This document shows, piece after piece, positions 8,507 to 17,523 of a stretch of 64,000 nucleotides of DNA. This DNA is from Vibrio amylolyticus. GTDB taxonomy: Bacteria; Pseudomonadota; Gammaproteobacteria; Enterobacterales; Vibrionaceae. The stretch's first letter is position 1, and every line of letters starts with the position of its first letter. The notes below the pieces were generated by a model. It saw only the letters and a list, made by a program, of their open reading frames with translations, was not told the DNA's origin and searched no databases. The stretch spans positions 248,001 through 312,000 of the forward strand of contig NZ_JAJHVV010000001.1 in NCBI RefSeq assembly GCF_023145695.1, read 5' to 3'. The translations under genes were made by a program, and so were the position numbers.

Positions 8507-10831
8507 ATGCACAGCAAAATAACCCCAATTTTTGAACATAAAAAGTACTGGGCAGAGTGTTTTGGATCCGCTCCATTCCTTCCTACCAGCAGAAAAGAGA
8601 TGGATCGTCTCGGTTGGGATAGCTGTGACATCATCATTGTCACTGGAGATGCATACGTTGACCATCCTAGTTTTGGTATGGCGATTATTGGCCGATTACT
8701 AGAAGCTCAAGGTTTCCGTGTTGGTATCATTGCGCAACCCGCGTGGAACAACAAAGATGCGTTTATGGAACTGGGTAAACCAAATCTCTTTTTTGGTATT
8801 ACTGCGGGTAACATGGATTCCATGATCAACCGCTATACATCCGATCGGAAACTTCGCCACGACGATGCCTATACGCCAAACAATGAAGGCGGAAAAAGAC
8901 CGGATCGTGCAACTCTTGTCTACTCACAACGTTGTCGCGAAGCCTATAAGGGTACACCGATTGTTCTTGGTGGTATTGAAGCAAGTTTACGCCGTGTCGC
9001 GCATTACGATTACTGGTCAGACAAAGTTCGTCGCTCAGTATTGTTTGATGCAAAAGCGGACATTCTACTATTTGGTAACGCCGAGCGCGCCTTAGTCGAA
9101 GTAGCTCACCGTCTTGCTGACGGTGAAGAGATTTCTGAGATGACCAATGTTAGAGGTACTGCAGTTAGCCTTGCTGCTGCGCCTGAACATTTTAAGATCA
9201 TTGATTCATCTCGCATCGAAAAACCAAATAAAGCGTATGTTCCTGTCAACCCATACGAAATAGAGACGCAATGCGAAACCAAAAAAGATGAAGAGCCTAA
9301 GGCACAACCGATTACAGTTCGTCCATCTCGTCATGATGCAAAAACGACAGCAGTCCGGCTCCCTGCATTTGAGAAACTGAATAACGATAGAATTCTGTAC
9401 GCACACGCTAGCCGAATTCTTCACTTAGAAACAAACCCATACTCTGGACGCGCATTAATTCAACGCCATGGTGATCGTGAACTATGGGTCAACCAGGCTC
9501 CCATTCCCCTCTCAACAGAAGAGATGGATTACGTATTTGGCCTTTCATACCAGCGTGTTCCACACCCTATGTATGGAAAAGCAAAAATTCCAGCGTATGA
9601 CATGATCAAGACCTCGGTGAATATCATGCGTGGCTGTTTTGGCGGCTGTTCTTTCTGCTCTATCACAGAGCACGAAGGCCGTATCATTCAAAACCGTTCG
9701 AAAGAATCGATTTTAGATGAAATCGAAGACATTAAAGAGAAAGTACCAGGCTTTACAGGAACCATTTCAGATTTAGGTGGCCCTACAGCGAACATGTATC
9801 GTTTAGGCTGCTCAGACCCTAAAGCGGAAATCAACTGTCGTCGTCCATCATGTGTGTTCCCGAAAATCTGTGAAAAGCTGAATACCGACCACCAGCACAC
9901 AATTGATCTCTATCGTGAAGCAAGAAAAGTTCCTGGGATTAAGAAAATCATGATCGCGTCTGGCGTTCGTTATGACTTAGCGATCGAATCACCAGAATAT
10001 GTCCGTGAGCTTGTTACTCACCACGTTGGTGGCTACCTGAAGATCGCTCCAGAGCATACGGAAAAAGGGCCGTTGGATCTGATGATGAAGCCGGGCATGG
10101 GTACTTATGACCGCTTTAAAGAGATGTTTGAGAAATACAGCGCAGAGGCAGGTAAAAAGCAGTACTTGATCCCATACTTTATCTCCGCTCACCCGGGCAC
10201 TGAAGATGAAGATATGCTCAACCTTGCAATGTGGCTAAAAAAGCACAATTACGAGTGTGACCAAGTACAAAACTTCTACCCGTCACCGATGTGTAATGCG
10301 ACATCGATGTATTACTCTGAGACAAACCCGCTAAAGCGTGTGAAATATAAAAAACGTGAAGATGTGCCAGTACCTAAGGGCGACCGTCAACGCCGCTTAC
10401 ACAAAGCGCTACTGCGTTACCACGATCCAGATAACTGGAAGATCATACGAGAAGCGTTAATCAATATGGGTAAGAAACACCTGATTGGTGACAAAGCCAA
10501 CTGCTTGGTTCCGGCTGAAGATATTGAAGCACAAACACCGGCTCAACGTAGAAAATCGGGTCGCCATGGTGCAAATCGCTTCGCAACTAAGCATACCAAG
10601 AATCAACCGCATTTCGGCCCTAACCGTTCTTCACACGGCTTTTCACAAAGTAAAAGTAGTAATGAAAGCAGTGATAAAGGACAAGGCAACGGTAACTCGA
10701 AAAATACTCACAATGGCGGAAAGCCATCTCAAAATAAAAAACCTAACCGTGCAGGGAAGCCTGCTGGTCAAGGAAAGGCAAACGGTGATAACCGAGGAAA
10801 TGGCGGTAACAGAAAGCCTAAAAGACGTTAG
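8507..10831 (+). CDS. ygiQ: YgiQ-family radical SAM protein
   Basis: A 774-residue protein of the YgiQ (UPF0313) family. An N-terminal B12-binding-like region (about 45-200) precedes a radical SAM core, whose cluster-binding cysteines C377, C381 and C384 lie in [12 protein letters not shown]3362-type sequence follows (about 560-690). The substrate is unknown. The last roughly 110 residues are low-complexity, rich in Asn, Gly, Lys and Ser (for example [11 protein letters not shown] at the end), resembling nucleic-acid-binding basic tails. AGAGGT precedes the ATG. The gene is divergent from the EAL gene at 8271 and convergent with the chemosensory operon. Confidence 0.93.
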   Translation: MHSKITPIFEHKKYWAECFGSAPFLPTSRKEMDRLGWDSCDIIIVTGDAYVDHPSFGMAIIGRLLEAQGFRVGIIAQPAWNNKDAFMELGKPNLFFGITAGNMDSMINRYTSDRKLRHDDAYTPNNEGGKRPDRATLVYSQRCREAYKGTPIVLGGIEASLRRVAHYDYWSDKVRRSVLFDAKADILLFGNAERALVEVAHRLADGEEISEMTNVRGTAVSLAAAPEHFKIIDSSRIEKPNKAYVPVNPYEIETQCETKKDEEPKAQPITVRPSRHDAKTTAVRLPAFEKLNNDRILYAHASRILHLETNPYSGRALIQRHGDRELWVNQAPIPLSTEEMDYVFGLSYQRVPHPMYGKAKIPAYDMIKTSVNIMRGCFGGCSFCSITEHEGRIIQNRSKESILDEIEDIKEKVPGFTGTISDLGGPTANMYRLGCSDPKAEINCRRPSCVFPKICEKLNTDHQHTIDLYREARKVPGIKKIMIASGVRYDLAIESPEYVRELVTHHVGGYLKIAPEHTEKGPLDLMMKPGMGTYDRFKEMFEKYSAEAGKKQYLIPYFISAHPGTEDEDMLNLAMWLKKHNYECDQVQNFYPSPMCNATSMYYSETNPLKRVKYKKREDVPVPKGDRQRRLHKALLRYHDPDNWKIIREALINMGKKHLIGDKANCLVPAEDIEAQTPAQRRKSGRHGANRFATKHTKNQPHFGPNRSSHGFSQSKSSNESSDKGQGNGNSKNTHNGGKPSQNKKPNRAGKPAGQGKANGDNRGNGGNRKPKRR

Positions 10832-10865
10832 TATCACGCTCTTTGTTATTGATTAAGTAAATACC

Positions 10866-10889
10866 AATGGCTAGTATCGACTAGCCATT
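10866..10889. terminator. Hairpin between ygiQ and the chemosensory operon
   Basis: A perfect 9-bp stem, AATGGCTAG with CTAGCCATT, and a 6-base loop. It overlaps the stop codon of the EAL gene on the minus strand and follows ygiQ on the plus strand. T-runs on both sides are weak, so termination is probable but not certain. Confidence 0.55.
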
Positions 10890-12518
10890 ATTTCCTCCAT
10901 CCGCTGTTTTATCTACTACGTATGCAATAAAGTCATCACTATCCAAAGGCTTGCTAAAGTAATAGCCTTGAATGTATTGAACATTTTTCTTTTTTGCGTA
11001 ATTCAACTGCTCTAGTGTTTCTACCCCTTCTGCCACAACAGGTTTGTCCATGTTAGTCGCCAAAGACGCGATTGAATTGAATACCGTTTGCAACTTAATA
11101 TCATCGACAACGTGAGTTACGAAAGCCCTATCTATTTTAATTTCGTCAAAACTTAGCCGACACAGATAACTCAAACTAGAAAACCCAGTTCCAAAATCAT
11201 CGATTGAGACTTTAAACCCAAGCATTTGCAACTGTTCGAGCACTTGGTTTACATAATTGAAATTATCGATTAATGCGGATTCAGTAAGCTCAAGCTTAAT
11301 ATTTCTCGGGTTCAGCTGAGCTGAATTTATCGCGACAAGCAACTTGTCGACAAAATCCACATCCAATATCTCTACTACGCTAATATTTAAAGCAAACAGT
11401 AATGCATCTGAATCAACGCCCTTTTTCTTTAACTCAATAATTAATTCTTGTAACTTGCGGATATTAAACTGCGTCAATACACCAATATCTCCAATTTTCT
11501 CGGCAATAGGTATAAATTCAACGGGCGAAACCATCTTCCCGTTAAGCGTCCAACGGATTAAACATTCTGCGCCAATGACATTCTGGCTATTCGTTTCATG
11601 CACAGGCTGAAAAACCACATAGAAAGAGTCTCCTAAATCGTCTTGCGCAACAGCGGCGCGAAACTCAGTTTCAAGATTGTTTTGGTGCTCAATCTGTCTT
11701 GCGAGATCTTCTTGAAATTCAGCAAGGCGAACGCGTTCAGACAGTACATCGAGAATTGCCATTTCCGCCTTATTGAGGCTCTGGGCATGAGAATCGCCCT
11801 CTTTTTCTTGGTAGTAACCAAGGGCGACATTGCTAAAAAAGTGACGTCCATTAAAATGAAATGGTGCGTTGAGCACACTGTAGAAACTCTCTACATCAAA
11901 TGGGGTTTCCGGGGGAATAAAAATATTAAAGCTATCGGTTGAGTGCTTACTACATATAGCTCCTTCTATTTCATTACTTACCCTTGCCAAAATCTCCATG
12001 AAAACGAGATTCGCGACAGCCGTACCCCAAATTTCATTGATTCGCTGGTAATTACAAATACGTACACAACACACTAAACCCAAACCATAATCAGACTCGA
12101 TCTTCGCTAGAAATGCCTCTCGATATAGAAGACCCGTGTGAGGGTCTAACATAGATAACTGTCTGTTTAAGCGACGAGTAGTGATCAATTCACTTTGGTC
12201 GACCGCATGCAAAACACACTGCCCTTGTTGATGGAGAACCGAAATTTTCACCCACTCTACATTTTTATCTGGGTAACTAATCCCAACCTCTAGATCTCCC
12301 TCTTTTTGTGAGGAAATCATCCCTTCAAGAAGTGAACGAAGATCGATTGAATGATATTGGTCATCAACAAATCCAATGTCTCCACAAAATAGATGTTTAC
12401 CAACTTCCACCCTAAACAACTTTTCCGCTTCAGTGGAGAGAGCTTCAACCAGCAAATTTTTATCTGTCACGATAAAAGCGATATTTAATGCCAATAACTG
12501 TTCACTCAATCTACTCAT
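10881..12518 (-). CDS. PAS-like/GGDEF(degenerate)/EAL protein at the end of the chemosensory operon
   Basis: A 545-residue soluble protein: PAS-like N-terminus (about 1-120), GGDEF-like domain (about 140-270) and EAL domain (about 290-535). The GGDEF signature reads HSTDSF, so cyclase activity is unlikely. The EAL signature is ECL, and the metal and catalytic stretches ELTES, DDFGTGFSS, EIKID, VVAEGVET and QGYYFSKPL are present, so cyclic-di-GMP hydrolysis is likely. Its ATG overlaps the cheB stop by 4 bases (ATGA), which implies translational coupling and a shared role with the chemosensory array. The PAS-like region has no obvious cofactor site. Whether it is a receptor partner or an output is not visible from sequence. 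Confidence 0.87.
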   Translation of the reverse strand: MSRLSEQLLALNIAFIVTDKNLLVEALSTEAEKLFRVEVGKHLFCGDIGFVDDQYHSIDLRSLLEGMISSQKEGDLEVGISYPDKNVEWVKISVLHQQGQCVLHAVDQSELITTRRLNRQLSMLDPHTGLLYREAFLAKIESDYGLGLVCCVRICNYQRINEIWGTAVANLVFMEILARVSNEIEGAICSKHSTDSFNIFIPPETPFDVESFYSVLNAPFHFNGRHFFSNVALGYYQEKEGDSHAQSLNKAEMAILDVLSERVRLAEFQEDLARQIEHQNNLETEFRAAVAQDDLGDSFYVVFQPVHETNSQNVIGAECLIRWTLNGKMVSPVEFIPIAEKIGDIGVLTQFNIRKLQELIIELKKKGVDSDALLFALNISVVEILDVDFVDKLLVAINSAQLNPRNIKLELTESALIDNFNYVNQVLEQLQMLGFKVSIDDFGTGFSSLSYLCRLSFDEIKIDRAFVTHVVDDIKLQTVFNSIASLATNMDKPVVAEGVETLEQLNYAKKKNVQYIQGYYFSKPLDSDDFIAYVVDKTADGGNNG

Positions 12519-13591
12519 TTTTTCACCAACGTCTTTTGAACTTGATAGGGTAGCGCCTGCAATGAAAAGACCCCTCCAACTCCACCCTTCTCTATCGCTT
12601 CTTTAGGCATGCCAAATACCAAACTTGTCTCTTCATCTTGAGCAAACGTACTCGCCCCTGCTTGGTGTAGCTCTAACATACCTTGAGCTCCATCGCTTCC
12701 CATCCCAGTGAGAATCACGCCCGTCGCGTTTTTACCGGCAACTTGTGCAGTCGAGCGAAACAAAACATCAACGGAGGGTTTGTGCCTTGAGACTAATGGG
12801 CCATCTTTTAATTCTAGATAATAATGACCAGAGTGACACACGATCATCACATGTATTCCCCCGGGGGCGATATATACAAACCCCATTTGCAGAGGCATCT
12901 TATCTTTAGCTTCGACAACATTGTGCACCGTTTCATGGTTCAAACGCTCTGCAAATGCATTCGTAAATTTGGCTGGCATATGTTGAACAATAACGATAGG
13001 AGGACTACCCGCGGGGGTTTTGTCCAAAAACTGATGAACAGCATCCGTCCCCCCAGTTGACGCCCCTAAGACGATAACACGATCGTTAGACGTCACTTTT
13101 TTGTTGGTGACCTTTAACATCACATCCGCTGTATTTTTCTCACGATATGTCTCCTCTCCCAGATACTTAAGTGCTTTTACCTTAATCGTTGCCGCTTTTT
13201 TTAGCGCTTTTAGGATTGCAGAGACTTCTTGTGAATGCAGATATTCACAGAGGCTGCTTTGCGGCTTATTAATCACTTCTATCGCACCGGACGAGAGTGC
13301 TTCTAAGCTCAATTTGGGCTTACTTTCCGTTTTTGATGAACAGATCACAACAGGTGTGGGATGGGAAGACATGATCTGCTTTAAAAAAGAGATACCATCC
13401 ATTTTCGGCATCTCTATATCAAGTAGGATGACATCTGGCCACTGCAGATTCATTTTTCTAATTGCCAGCAACGGATCTGGGGCCACCCCTATTAACGTGA
13501 GATCTTTATCGGCATCGATAACCTCACCAAGTACTTGGCGCATGACCGCAGAGTCATCAACAATAAAAACCTTGAATGGGGTGCTATTCAC
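12515..13591 (-). CDS. cheB: Chemotaxis methylesterase/deamidase
   Basis: A 358-residue CheB. The receiver domain (about 5-125) has phosphoacceptor D58 in ILLDIEMPKMDG. The methylesterase domain (about 168-355) has catalytic S178 in GASTGG, H204 in VQHMP and D300 in TGMGSDG. It removes methyl groups from receptor glutamates to adapt the array, and CheA would phosphorylate the receiver. It overlaps cheR by 8 bases upstream and the EAL gene by 4 bases downstream. No cheD is present in the operon, so any receptor deamidation would depend on this CheB or on a CheD encoded elsewhere. Confidence 0.96.
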   Translation of the reverse strand: MNSTPFKVFIVDDSAVMRQVLGEVIDADKDLTLIGVAPDPLLAIRKMNLQWPDVILLDIEMPKMDGISFLKQIMSSHPTPVVICSSKTESKPKLSLEALSSGAIEVINKPQSSLCEYLHSQEVSAILKALKKAATIKVKALKYLGEETYREKNTADVMLKVTNKKVTSNDRVIVLGASTGGTDAVHQFLDKTPAGSPPIVIVQHMPAKFTNAFAERLNHETVHNVVEAKDKMPLQMGFVYIAPGGIHVMIVCHSGHYYLELKDGPLVSRHKPSVDVLFRSTAQVAGKNATGVILTGMGSDGAQGMLELHQAGASTFAQDEETSLVFGMPKEAIEKGGVGGVFSLQALPYQVQKTLVKK

Positions 13592-14387
13592 TATTCACCT
13601 TACGATAGATACAGTTATCGACGAGCTCTACACTTGGGTGATCTCGAAGGATATTCTCACTATGTCCTAAAAAGAGTAACCCTCCATCATTCAGTGCAGT
13701 AATGACATGATTTACGATCTGTTTTTGGGTGGTCCATGAAAAATAGATTAAAATATTGCGCAAAAATACAACATCAAAGAGGCTTTGGCCCATTGGTTTA
13801 AGCAGGTTATGCGTTTGAAAATGGCAGAAATCCCGAAGCGATTTCACTAAGGTAAAATGGTCGGAATACCCGCCTATGCCCTTAAGGCAATAGGCTCGCC
13901 GGTAGTGACTGGGGATCTTTTCCGACAATGACAAATCATATTGGCATGATTTCGCTTTCTCTATCGATAGTTCCGAGACATCTGAGCCCAACAATGACCA
14001 GTGACCAGTACCGAGCATATCTTGTAAAACCATGGCTATGGTATACGCCTCTTCTCCTGTTGAACAAGCCGCACTCCACACTTTTATAGGCTTTGAAATA
14101 GAAGACTTTTGTAGCAAATCCATCAAGATCTCAAATTGATAATCTTCACGAAAAAACGACGTCTCGTGGGTCGTCATTTTATCAATAAAGTGACGAAACT
14201 CCCCTTGGGTACTGCGATCTAATAGAGCACTGATATACTCATCAAAACTATTGAAACCATTTTTTACGAGACGGATCTTTAGCCGGCTCTCTATCATCGT
14301 CCGTTTATGATTGGCCAAATGTATACCAGTATGAGACTCAACTAACCTCCGAATCTGACCAAACTGGTTATCATTCATCCTTTTCAT
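13584..14387 (-). CDS. cheR: Chemoreceptor methyltransferase
   Basis: A 267-residue SAM-dependent methyltransferase that methylates receptor glutamates. The N-terminal helical CheR domain (about 1-75) is followed by the catalytic domain with THETSFFRE, the SAM-binding stretch ACSTGEEAYT and the late motif FLRNILIYF (usually FCRNVMIYF). The C-terminus ends right after the core, without TPR or pentapeptide-binding extension. GGAGAG lies 9 bases before the chosen ATG; another ATG three codons in is possible. It overlaps cheB, consistent with a paired adaptation module. Confidence 0.95.
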   Translation of the reverse strand: MKRMNDNQFGQIRRLVESHTGIHLANHKRTMIESRLKIRLVKNGFNSFDEYISALLDRSTQGEFRHFIDKMTTHETSFFREDYQFEILMDLLQKSSISKPIKVWSAACSTGEEAYTIAMVLQDMLGTGHWSLLGSDVSELSIEKAKSCQYDLSLSEKIPSHYRRAYCLKGIGGYSDHFTLVKSLRDFCHFQTHNLLKPMGQSLFDVVFLRNILIYFSWTTQKQIVNHVITALNDGGLLFLGHSENILRDHPSVELVDNCIYRKVNSE

Positions 14388-14413
14388 ATTGGGCGGCTCT
14401 CCTCGGTTCGGCT

Positions 14414-14950
14414 TTACTGCTCTTTGTACCGCAATAGCGACTGCTGGTGATTCAGTATTTCCTGATTAATCACTTGGCTATCAAGCAGTACTGGCATATC
14501 TAAAACCGGGTAAACTCGATCTTGAATGCGCATCATTTTGGAAACGAATTGTTCAGGCACATGCGAACCAAAGGCTGGCTTATTCGTTTGCATATTGATT
14601 GCCATCATTTCTATCGAACGCACACGATTGACGATTAAACCTAGAACCACCAAATCTTGTACGGTCTCCTGCTCATGTTCATAGAGCACAATACAGCTGT
14701 ATTTGTCGTACTTTTGTTCTTGTGGTAGCCCTAGTCTAGTAGCGGCATCAATCACTGGAATAACACTGCCACGAACGTTGATCACGCCATGGATAACATC
14801 GGAACACATTGGAACGCTGGTAATTTTAGTCAGTTCAATCACTTCCTTGACTGAATGTATTGGGATTGCAAAGATTTCTGTGCTGATATCCACAAAGAGT
14901 AAGCCGATATCATCTTGTTCAGTCATCTGATAATCGAGTAATTCAGTCAA
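14414..14950 (-). CDS. cheW: CheW-like coupling protein (second copy)
   Basis: A 178-residue single-domain CheW, an SH3-like adaptor that links receptors to CheA. Visible CheW features are the FAIPIHSVKEVIEL start of the fold and the GVINVRGSVIPVID core. The first codons overlap the preceding cheW by 4 bases (ATGA). The last about 15 residues are polar. The two CheW copies in this operon differ considerably, so they may have separate roles, for instance one coupling the mcp encoded here and the other the membrane coiled-coil protein. Confidence 0.93.
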   Translation of the reverse strand: MTELLDYQMTEQDDIGLLFVDISTEIFAIPIHSVKEVIELTKITSVPMCSDVIHGVINVRGSVIPVIDAATRLGLPQEQKYDKYSCIVLYEHEQETVQDLVVLGLIVNRVRSIEMMAINMQTNKPAFGSHVPEQFVSKMMRIQDRVYPVLDMPVLLDSQVINQEILNHQQSLLRYKEQ

Positions 14951-15477
14951 GACAAATCTCCTAAAACATTAGCTGAACGCAAGGGGGGTGTTTCATTCTC
15001 TTTTAGCCATTCCCATTGAGTGCTATGCAATAGTTTGTCGACATCGATGATGGTCAGTAAACGCTCATCCAGTTTAGCTAACCCCATCAATATAGGATTA
15101 GTAAGCGTGCCAGCTAAATCAGGCATTGGCTCTACCTGTGAATCGTTAATGTCAATAACCTGCGTAACAAGATCCACCTTATTACCAATAATGTAACGGT
15201 TTCCATTATGTGTAAGCTCCGTCACCACTACACATGTTTTGGGAGTCAGTTCAAGAGCCTCCACTCCTAACCAAATAGAGAGTTCGAAAACAGGGACAAT
15301 CTGGCCACGTAGGTTCATCGCACCGATAACAGAACTGGGCGCTCCGGTAATAGGCTCGACTTGAGGAAACTCCATGATCTCTTTAATTCTTGAGATCGGA
15401 TAGGCAAATGACCTGGGGCCTATTTTAAACTCCAAATACTTGTCATGATGGTGCCTCTCTATAGTTTGCTCTATCAC
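14947..15477 (-). CDS. cheW: CheW-like coupling protein (first copy)
   Basis: A 176-residue CheW domain protein. FAYPISRIKEIMEF and GAMNLRGQIVPVFEL are the matching stretches of the fold. The start is GTG with AGGAG six bases upstream. The gene begins 9 bases after the mcp stop and overlaps the second cheW by 4 bases, so the two are translationally coupled. Its role is to bridge the receptor tip and the CheA regulatory domain in the signalling array. Confidence 0.93.
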   Translation of the reverse strand: MIEQTIERHHHDKYLEFKIGPRSFAYPISRIKEIMEFPQVEPITGAPSSVIGAMNLRGQIVPVFELSIWLGVEALELTPKTCVVVTELTHNGNRYIIGNKVDLVTQVIDINDSQVEPMPDLAGTLTNPILMGLAKLDERLLTIIDVDKLLHSTQWEWLKENETPPLRSANVLGDLS

Positions 15478-15486
15478 TCTATGCTC

Positions 15487-17472
15487 CTAATCTTTGAATG
15501 GTACATAACCAGATTCTGATTGCGCAGCCCCTTTACTACTCCAATTTCGTTCCTTATTCGTTGTGTTATATGAGCTATCTCGATTGGAGGTCAGTTTAAA
15601 GAAGCTAACGGTTTTCCTAATTTCACTGGTCTGCTCTTGAACCATCACGGCGGTTGAGGCTAATTCCTCTGAAGCCGAAGCATTTTGTTGAGCAATTTCA
15701 TCAAGCTGTGAAACCGTCCGATTTATCTCAGCAACGCTGGTGCTCTGTTCTGTTGACGCCGCGGTGATCTCTTGAACCAGATCTGCGGTTTTTTGAATGT
15801 TAGGAACCATTCGGTTAAGCATGTCTCCGGCATGTTGAGCCACTTTCACGCTGTTATCTGCCAGTGTACTGATCTCCTGAGCGGCGACTTGGCTTCGTTC
15901 CGCCAGCTTCCTCACTTCATCAGCAACCACAGCAAACCCCTTACCATGCTCACCCGCTCTGGCTGCTTCGATCGCCGCATTGAGCGCTAATAGGTTGGTT
16001 TTATACGCAATGTCTTCAATAATTCCGATTTTCTCAGCAATCGCCGTCATGGCGTCGACCGTATCATTTACTGCTTGTCCGCCTTCATTGGCCTCAGAGC
16101 TAGATTGCGTTGCGATTCCATTAGTGACTTTGGAGTTATCCGTATTCATTGAAATTGAAGAGCTCATTTGATCCAGTGAAGCACTGGTTTCTTCTACACT
16201 GGCGGCAAGCTGGCTAGACGTGCTGCTCAACATTTGAGAGGTGGTTGTCACCTCATTGGTACTGTGTGCGATTGACTCAACCGAGCGTTGTATGTCAAGC
16301 AAAATGTTTTGTAGCTTATCGATGAATCCATTAAAGCTCTGAGCGGTTTCCCCTACTTCATCTGAACCAAAATCAGGGATCCTTCTGGTTAGGTCCCCTT
16401 CTCCTGAACGCAGATCTTCAGCCGCTTCGGCCAACGCTCTAATGGGAATAACAATCCCTTTGATGAGAAATAGAGCGATGATAAATGCCAATACAACCGC
16501 AAGCCCGAGTAAGCTCCAGATAAGCGTAATACTCTCTCGCGCTGCATCGACTAAATTGTTCAGTGATTCCGTACTTTGAGCGTTTGCACTTGCACTAATA
16601 TCATCAAGAATGGTTTCGAGTTTACTGAAGACTTCATGCTCCAATTTATCAATCTGAATCGCCGCTTCTAATTTGTCTCTAGGGCGATAGGTATCAAATA
16701 TATTTTTTCCTCCCTTGTAGATTTCCACATACATTTGCTCAACTTCGCTTAAGCTCTGAATTTCACTCGGTTTACGTTCTAGAGGTTTTATCTGTGCTAA
16801 AAAGCTTGCAAAGGTTCTCGCTTCATTTTCAAATGCATCAACTGCGCCGAGCTCGCCCCGCATATAGTCATTAAGCGCCGACATCATGTCGCCTTGCTCG
16901 TCAATTAATTCTAAGTAATAACGTACTCCTGGAAGATCATCATTGAGAACTTCATCAAAATCACCTTGCCCTGCGTCCGCCACTTCTTCTTCTTTTAACG
17001 TATCAAGAAGTCGCTCTAACGGTTCGGAAAAGTTCTTAATTAAATATTTATACTGCTCGACAGCTTTCAGTTCCAATGTTGGATCAAAACGTTGAAAAAC
17101 CAGCGATTCCATATCGTCATAATATCGCTTCGACAGGTCTTCAATCTGACGCATTAACACCGGTTCAATTGAATTGAGTTGCTTCAGCTGTTCAAAAAAG
17201 GTGACAAATTCGGTGTAGTTTGCGACAAAATCCTCTTTTTCTTCTGCTTCACCCGTAATGAACTCGAGTACATTTGAGTTCATATCTCCTAGCTCGTCGA
17301 GCATACTCAAGGATAAAATTGCCGCAGGAATATCGCCCTGCCCAACACTCACCGCATAAGATTCAATAGTGCGGTTTTTGATCTGCACCGAAATGGCAAT
17401 GATCAGCAGTAACAGTCCCATCGTACACATTGCAATGATGATTTTGTTTCTGATCGACAACTTTCCAATCAT
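15487..17472 (-). CDS. Methyl-accepting chemotaxis protein with two-repeat helical sensor
   Basis: A 661-residue receptor. Transmembrane segment 1 is about 10-30, an all-helical periplasmic domain about 31-314, segment 2 about 315-338, HAMP about 339-392, and the cytoplasmic signalling hairpin follows, with the conserved tip around [20 protein letters not shown]. The periplasmic region appears to be two related modules (about 59-130 and 190-264) that share a DExGDM start and similar helices, as in helical bimodular sensors. The ligand is unknown. There is no C-terminal NWETF-type pentapeptide, so CheR and CheB would not tether there. It sits between cheA and the two cheW genes and is the only receptor encoded here. 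Confidence 0.94.
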   Translation of the reverse strand: MIGKLSIRNKIIIAMCTMGLLLLIIAISVQIKNRTIESYAVSVGQGDIPAAILSLSMLDELGDMNSNVLEFITGEAEEKEDFVANYTEFVTFFEQLKQLNSIEPVLMRQIEDLSKRYYDDMESLVFQRFDPTLELKAVEQYKYLIKNFSEPLERLLDTLKEEEVADAGQGDFDEVLNDDLPGVRYYLELIDEQGDMMSALNDYMRGELGAVDAFENEARTFASFLAQIKPLERKPSEIQSLSEVEQMYVEIYKGGKNIFDTYRPRDKLEAAIQIDKLEHEVFSKLETILDDISASANAQSTESLNNLVDAARESITLIWSLLGLAVVLAFIIALFLIKGIVIPIRALAEAAEDLRSGEGDLTRRIPDFGSDEVGETAQSFNGFIDKLQNILLDIQRSVESIAHSTNEVTTTSQMLSSTSSQLAASVEETSASLDQMSSSISMNTDNSKVTNGIATQSSSEANEGGQAVNDTVDAMTAIAEKIGIIEDIAYKTNLLALNAAIEAARAGEHGKGFAVVADEVRKLAERSQVAAQEISTLADNSVKVAQHAGDMLNRMVPNIQKTADLVQEITAASTEQSTSVAEINRTVSQLDEIAQQNASASEELASTAVMVQEQTSEIRKTVSFFKLTSNRDSSYNTTNKERNWSSKGAAQSESGYVPFKD

Positions 17473-17523
17473 GTTCTTCTCCTAGGCTTTACAAACCGTA
17501 CCTTTGAAAGGTGTTCGGATACG

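Noticed and set aside
10881-12518. A cyclic-di-GMP cyclase
   Set aside because: The GGDEF signature is replaced by HSTDSF, so the active-site residues are missing. The EAL domain is the likely activity.
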